A stretch of 18,643 bases of DNA from GCA-2715645 sp042095375. GTDB taxonomy: Bacteria; Bacteroidota; Bacteroidia; Cytophagales; MED-G16. Below the pieces are notes generated by a model. That model saw only the letters and a list, made by a program, of their open reading frames with translations. It made no database searches and was not told where the DNA came from. This document shows positions 14,844 through 18,643 of the stretch, piece by piece. The DNA is taken from contig JBELBJ010000024.1 of NCBI GenBank assembly GCA_042095375.1, forward strand, positions 1 to 18,643. The letters are read 5' to 3'. How positions within the stretch are numbered: position 1 is the first letter of the stretch; each line of letters begins with the position of its first letter. The translations under genes and the position numbers were made by a program.

Positions 14844-15656
14844 TTATTTACTTAGGTTTACATCCAATTGTGGGTAAGGTATGTTTAATCCTTTTTTAGG
14901 AAATTCTTTGTAAACTTTTTCATTAAAGTCAAATTTTACAGGTTGAAAATCTTTTTTCTTAACCCAAACTCTAACTCTAATATTTATTGAACTATCAGCT
15001 AGTTCAGATAGTACTATGTCTGATTTTTTATCACTAAGAATCCTAGAATCTTTTTCAATCCATTCTGAAATTAAAGTTTTTGCCAGGTCATAGTCATCAC
15101 CATATGCAATACAAAATATCCATTCAATTCTTCTTTTATCTTCAGCAGAAAAATTGGTTAATGTTGAAGACTGAAGTAATCCATTTGGAATAATTACTCT
15201 TTTATTTTCTATAGTAGTTAGTATGGAACTAAAGATTTGAATCTCTTTAACAGTTCCTGATATTCCTTCAAATTCAATCCAATCTCCTACTTTATAAGGT
15301 TTAAAAAATAAAATCATTACACCAGCAGCAAAGTTTTGAAGTGTATCTTTTAATGCTAAACCAACTGCTAAACCAGCAGCACCTAGTATAGCAAGAAATG
15401 ATGTCATTTCTACTCCAATCATTGTTAAAAAAGATATAATTAAAGCCACTTGAAGTGATATTGATAATAATGATTTTAAAAATGAGACTAAAGAAGGATC
15501 AATATTTTTTTTAGTGAGTAATCTTTCAAGATTAACAATAAATTTTTTAATGACCCATATACCAAATATTAAAAAGACTAAACCTAAAATAATTTCAAGG
15601 CTCTTACTTATTAGAAAGTCATAATCATTTAAATTGAAATCTATTTTATTGTTCAT
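14844..15656 (-). CDS. mscS: small-conductance mechanosensitive channel (MscS family)
   Basis: MscS channels open under membrane tension and release solutes during osmotic downshock. The 270-residue protein has the minimal MscS layout: helices near 18-40, 62-80 and the pore helix around 85-118 (LAILGAAGLAVGLALKDTLQ, then FAAGVMILFFKPYKVGDWIE). A cytoplasmic beta domain follows with GTVKEIQIFSS and VIIPNG, then an alpha/beta C-terminal part ending IPYPQLDV. It lies 21 bases after the small conserved gene and seven bases before msrB, inside a close-packed same-strand run. Confidence 0.95.
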   Translation of the reverse strand: MNNKIDFNLNDYDFLISKSLEIILGLVFLIFGIWVIKKFIVNLERLLTKKNIDPSLVSFLKSLLSISLQVALIISFLTMIGVEMTSFLAILGAAGLAVGLALKDTLQNFAAGVMILFFKPYKVGDWIEFEGISGTVKEIQIFSSILTTIENKRVIIPNGLLQSSTLTNFSAEDKRRIEWIFCIAYGDDYDLAKTLISEWIEKDSRILSDKKSDIVLSELADSSINIRVRVWVKKKDFQPVKFDFNEKVYKEFPKKGLNIPYPQLDVNLSK

Positions 15657-15677
15657 TTTTAGTTTATTTATTCAAGT

Positions 15678-16052
15678 TTATAATTTATCCAATTTATAAG
15701 GAACAAAAACAAATTTTACATTTTTCTTATTAGATAGCAACAAAGAACAAAAAATATTTGGATCCTTAAACTTATTTATAAATGTTTCTCTATCTATTAT
15801 TAATTTATTTTTATATAGATTTTCAAAATAACTTGCATAATATTTCCATTGATTATTATTTACTTCATTAAAATCTATTAATAGAGATCCTATATCTGTG
15901 TTCTCTTTTGTCATAATGAAGATTGGATAATTAGAAAAACCTTTTTTGATAATTTGTTTTGATGCGAAATATAAATTTTTGTATACTCTATCAAAATCTT
16001 CAGTTATTAGATTAATTAATTGAGAGTTTATTTCATCCTTATTTTCTGTCAT
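15678..16052 (-). CDS. conserved small protein of unknown function
   Basis: This 124-residue soluble protein has no signal peptide or membrane segment. It has a helical, charged N-terminal half (LINLITEDFDRVYKNLYFASKQII) followed by alternating strands (YPIFIMTKENTDIGSLLID, KNVKFVFVPYKLDKL). I recall similar proteins as conserved single genes in Flavobacteriia, with a shared FASKQII..G...YPIF core, but know of no function. As the first gene of the MscS-MsrB-FluC-ALDH run it may be cotranscribed with them. The start is supported by the TAnnTTTG box upstream. Confidence 0.75.
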   Translation of the reverse strand: MTENKDEINSQLINLITEDFDRVYKNLYFASKQIIKKGFSNYPIFIMTKENTDIGSLLIDFNEVNNNQWKYYASYFENLYKNKLIIDRETFINKFKDPNIFCSLLLSNKKNVKFVFVPYKLDKL

Positions 16053-16086
16053 AAAAAGATATTCTTAGATATATTTAATATATAAT

Positions 16087-16094
16087 CAAAATTA
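16087..16094 (-). promoter_or_regulatory. putative -7 promoter element for the MscS-MsrB-FluC-ALDH run
   Basis: On the minus strand this is TAATTTTG (TAnnTTTG), about 35 bases before the first gene of the run. It lies just before the start codon of the divergent T9SS protein, so the two 5' regions share only 46 bases. No matching box is clear for the plus-strand gene; TATATTTA near 16069-16077 is one base off consensus. Confidence 0.4.
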
Positions 16095-16098
16095 GTTA

Positions 16099-18643
16099 AT
16101 GAGGAATCTTATTTTACTTTTTTTTCTATTTTTATTTTGTACTCCAAATCTTATTGCAAACCATATTGTTGGTGGTGAAATTGAAATGAAATTTGTTGGT
16201 GACTCATTAGGTGATTACAAATATCAAATCTCTTTAATTCAATATTTTGATTGCTATCAGGATGGAGAGGTTCCACTACCAAATCCAGGACCTGATAATA
16301 GCGTTACTTATTCAATTTTTAAAAGGTCAGATGGATCACTTGTAGAAAATAGATCAATGTTTATTACATCTCAGACATTTGTTCCATATACGAATCCCGC
16401 TTGTGCTGTTGGTTTCATCTGTACTATTCGGGTAGTTTATTCACACATTATTTATTTAAATCCAGACAAATTTGATGATCCTCAGGGATATGATATATCA
16501 TGGGCAAGATGTTGTAGAAATAAGAATACTAAAAATTTAGTTAACCCAAGATATACAGGTATGGTTTATTCATTACATTTTCCTCCCATAAGAAAAGATG
16601 GCAAACATTTTGTTAACTCTTCTCCTAGACTTTTTCCACCATTAAGTGATTATGCATGTATAAATCAATTATTTTATACTGATTTTGCAGGAACTGATGA
16701 TGATGGAGATTCAATTGTTTATTCACTTTCTCATCCATTAGATGATAATCAACCCAATCAACTTCCAGGACTTGTTGCTTTGCCAGGAAATTATCCTCCT
16801 CCATATGAATTAGTTCAATTTGGACCAGGTTATTCCGTTGATAATATGATACCTGGTAATCCAAAACTTAATATTTCAAATGATGGTTTTATTACAGTGA
16901 AACCCTCTTCACTTGGATTATTCGTTTTTTCAATAAAATATGAGGAATTTAGAAATGGTACAAAATTGGGAGAGGGAAGAAGAGATTTTCAAATGTTAGT
17001 AGTAGATGGATGTGATCCTCCTATTCCTCCTGATGCAGTAGTAAAGCTTCCAGGTGAATTAGATTTTTATAATGAAGTAGATACAATAAGATTTACAGTA
17101 TCTGAACCAAAATGTTTTGACTTTTATGTAACAGATCAAAATGAAGGAACTAATATAAAACTTGAAGCTAAAGGAGTCAATTTTAAATTAGCTGATGATA
17201 TTTTTAGTTTTACTGAAGGACAAATAAATGAAGCTGGAGATACTTTAAAAGTAGAAGTTTGCATTTCTGATTGTCCCTATGTAGAGAATAATGAACCTTT
17301 TCTAATTGATTTAATAGCTTCCGATGATGCATGTCCACTGCCTCAAAAAGATACGGTAAGATTAATTATTGAAATAAAATCACCTGAAAATCAAAATCCC
17401 TATTTTGTTGGTAAAAAGGATACAACAAAAGTTAAAATTTTATGGAATTCAAAATATTCAGAAATAATTCAAGGTCTAGACCCAGACAATGATAGTTTGG
17501 TCCTAACATATTTATATGATGGGTATGTCCCTGAAGAAAACGGTATATTCATTACCAATAATTTTAATATACCAGGTAGTTTAGAAAGCACATTAACTTT
17601 TGATGCAAATTGTAAAAAATATAATTATAATGAAAAGAATAAGTTTTTATTTGGACTTGTTTTAGATGATTTAGATACATGTAATTTATTAAATACTGAC
17701 ACTATTTTTTATGAATTGGAGGTAGAATTACCTGAAAATACAAATCCAGATATTACATCAGATTTAAGTATTACAAATCCCATACCTGATAGGCCTAATT
17801 ACTCAGAAATCATTAGAAATGTTGATCTTTCTGGTGTTTTTTCTATGCAATTGTTTTCAGATGATGTAGATAATGATACTCTTGTCATTTCTGCTCAAGG
17901 TATTGATTTTGATTACCAAGCTAGGGGGGCTACCTTTTCAGCAAATAATTATCAAAGAGGACATGTTGAAGGATCTTTTAATTGGGATATGGAATGTATT
18001 AATTTTAGATATGATGGGACAAACACATATAAAATTAATTTTATTACCGAAGATATTGATCAATGTCAAGAGGTAAACTCAGACACTATTCAATTGACAT
18101 TAAATATAGACTTACCAGAAAATAAAGCTCCTGAAATAACTAATTTTGATACTTATAAATTAATTGTTAATAATGAATTTAAAATTGATATTAATGCAAT
18201 CGAACCTGATAATCAGTTTGTATTTTTGGACTTGATTTCAACTAGTCCAAAAGGAAATTTTTCTTTTTTATCTAGCTCAGGAATTGGCTCAACTTCTAGT
18301 ACATTATCTTGGACACCTACATGTGAATTTTTAGATGATAATTTTTCAGAAAAGAGTTATAATTTAACTTTCAGGGCTACAGATAATAGTTGCCCTATTC
18401 CAGAAAAGAAACTTAAAACAATCAAATTTTTAGTTTCTATGCCTGATTCTATCGAATACAACTTTTCTCCTCCCAATGCTTTTAGTCCTAATGGTGATGG
18501 AAAAAACGATACCTATAAGTTATCAGGATTATCTAACGAACAACAAAATTTACCTAAAGATCAGTGTGATGATAAATTTGATTATATCGCATTTTATGAT
18601 AGAAATGGATTAGAAGTATTTAGATCTTATGATAGAAATTTTG
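16099..18643 (+). CDS. large secreted T9SS (type B sorting) repeat protein, 3' end cut by the window
   Basis: An open frame of 848 complete codons runs off the right edge. Residues 1-20 are a Sec signal peptide (NLILLFFLFLF...LIANH). The mature part begins HIVGGEIEMKFVGDS, a start shared by many Bacteroidota gliding-associated secreted proteins, followed by a Cys-containing domain (YFDCYQDG, WARCCRNKN). From about residue 310 there are roughly four 115-130-residue repeats whose ends read D-x-C-x(5)-DT-x(8)-LPEN-x-NP; PEN marks fall at 429, 545 and 673. They resemble cadherin or PKD-like domains (FAGTDDDGDSI, LDPDNDSL). From about residue 790 NAFSPNGDGKNDTY and FYDRNGLEVF mark the gliding-motility / type B T9SS C-terminal domain, so export through the outer membrane and surface attachment or release are expected. 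An adhesin-like role is inferred. Only the last part of the sorting domain is missing. Confidence 0.9.
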   Translation, partial: MRNLILLFFLFLFCTPNLIANHIVGGEIEMKFVGDSLGDYKYQISLIQYFDCYQDGEVPLPNPGPDNSVTYSIFKRSDGSLVENRSMFITSQTFVPYTNPACAVGFICTIRVVYSHIIYLNPDKFDDPQGYDISWARCCRNKNTKNLVNPRYTGMVYSLHFPPIRKDGKHFVNSSPRLFPPLSDYACINQLFYTDFAGTDDDGDSIVYSLSHPLDDNQPNQLPGLVALPGNYPPPYELVQFGPGYSVDNMIPGNPKLNISNDGFITVKPSSLGLFVFSIKYEEFRNGTKLGEGRRDFQMLVVDGCDPPIPPDAVVKLPGELDFYNEVDTIRFTVSEPKCFDFYVTDQNEGTNIKLEAKGVNFKLADDIFSFTEGQINEAGDTLKVEVCISDCPYVENNEPFLIDLIASDDACPLPQKDTVRLIIEIKSPENQNPYFVGKKDTTKVKILWNSKYSEIIQGLDPDNDSLVLTYLYDGYVPEENGIFITNNFNIPGSLESTLTFDANCKKYNYNEKNKFLFGLVLDDLDTCNLLNTDTIFYELEVELPENTNPDITSDLSITNPIPDRPNYSEIIRNVDLSGVFSMQLFSDDVDNDTLVISAQGIDFDYQARGATFSANNYQRGHVEGSFNWDMECINFRYDGTNTYKINFITEDIDQCQEVNSDTIQLTLNIDLPENKAPEITNFDTYKLIVNNEFKIDINAIEPDNQFVFLDLISTSPKGNFSFLSSSGIGSTSSTLSWTPTCEFLDDNFSEKSYNLTFRATDNSCPIPEKKLKTIKFLVSMPDSIEYNFSPPNAFSPNGDGKNDTYKLSGLSNEQQNLPKDQCDDKFDYIAFYDRNGLEVFRSYDRNF

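Noticed and set aside
16625..16864. 79-codon minus-strand open frame
   Set aside because: It is antisense to the long T9SS protein frame, is low complexity in His/Gln/Asn, and has no start signal or family motif.

Overview
The window is AT-rich chromosomal DNA that looks like a streamlined, free-living (plausibly marine) member of the Bacteroidota, probably Flavobacteriia. Four things point there. A large secreted protein ends in a type IX secretion (T9SS) type B C-terminal domain. An exbB / small membrane protein / exbD / exbD cluster has the flavobacterial layout. A branched-chain-type 2-oxoacid dehydrogenase E1 has its alpha and beta halves fused in one chain. Several intergenic regions carry TAnnTTTG boxes, the -7 element of Bacteroidota sigma-A promoters. 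Shine-Dalgarno sequences are almost absent. No insertion sequence, CRISPR array, tRNA or prophage gene was seen.

Layout. 1-2377: a four-gene proton-driven motor operon (ExbB, 3-TM protein, two ExbD), closed by an A/T-only perfect hairpin. 2418-4146: a UMF1-type MFS transporter and a stand-alone HsdR-N-like PD-(D/E)XK nuclease domain. 4147-5259 (-): alanine dehydrogenase, divergent from the fused E1 alpha/beta gene (5361-7778, +). 7779-10550 (-): a lipoprotein with a DGDGDLG motif and a DUF255 thioredoxin-like protein. 10629-10772 (+): a 47-residue lipoprotein converging on and overlapping the 3' end of the RNase P RNA gene (10758-11127, -). 11169-12622 (+): tsaD and smpB, overlapping by one base, divergent from rnpB. 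12619-16052 (-): a five-gene run of a conserved small protein, MscS channel, MsrB lipoprotein, FluC/CrcB fluoride channel and aldehyde dehydrogenase; the last three are joined by two ATGA stop/start overlaps. 16099 to the right edge (+): the first 848 codons of a T9SS-exported repeat protein, cut by the window end.

How they fit. RNase P RNA, TsaD (t6A in tRNA) and SmpB (ribosome rescue) form a tRNA/translation block around overlapping divergent promoters. The MscS-MsrB-FluC-ALDH run is a plausible stress and envelope-protection operon. ExbB/ExbD could energise outer-membrane uptake. Alanine dehydrogenase and E1 meet at 2-oxo acids.

The main structural oddity is compactness. All four complete convergent pairs have no intergenic base: two pairs of stop codons abut, one pair overlaps by four bases, and the small lipoprotein overlaps rnpB. 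I found no clear candidate for a wholly new multi-gene system. The least described items are the rnpB-overlapping lipoprotein, the A/T hairpin before the transporter, the stand-alone nuclease domain and the partial repeat protein. No database search was possible; family calls rest on recognised motifs.
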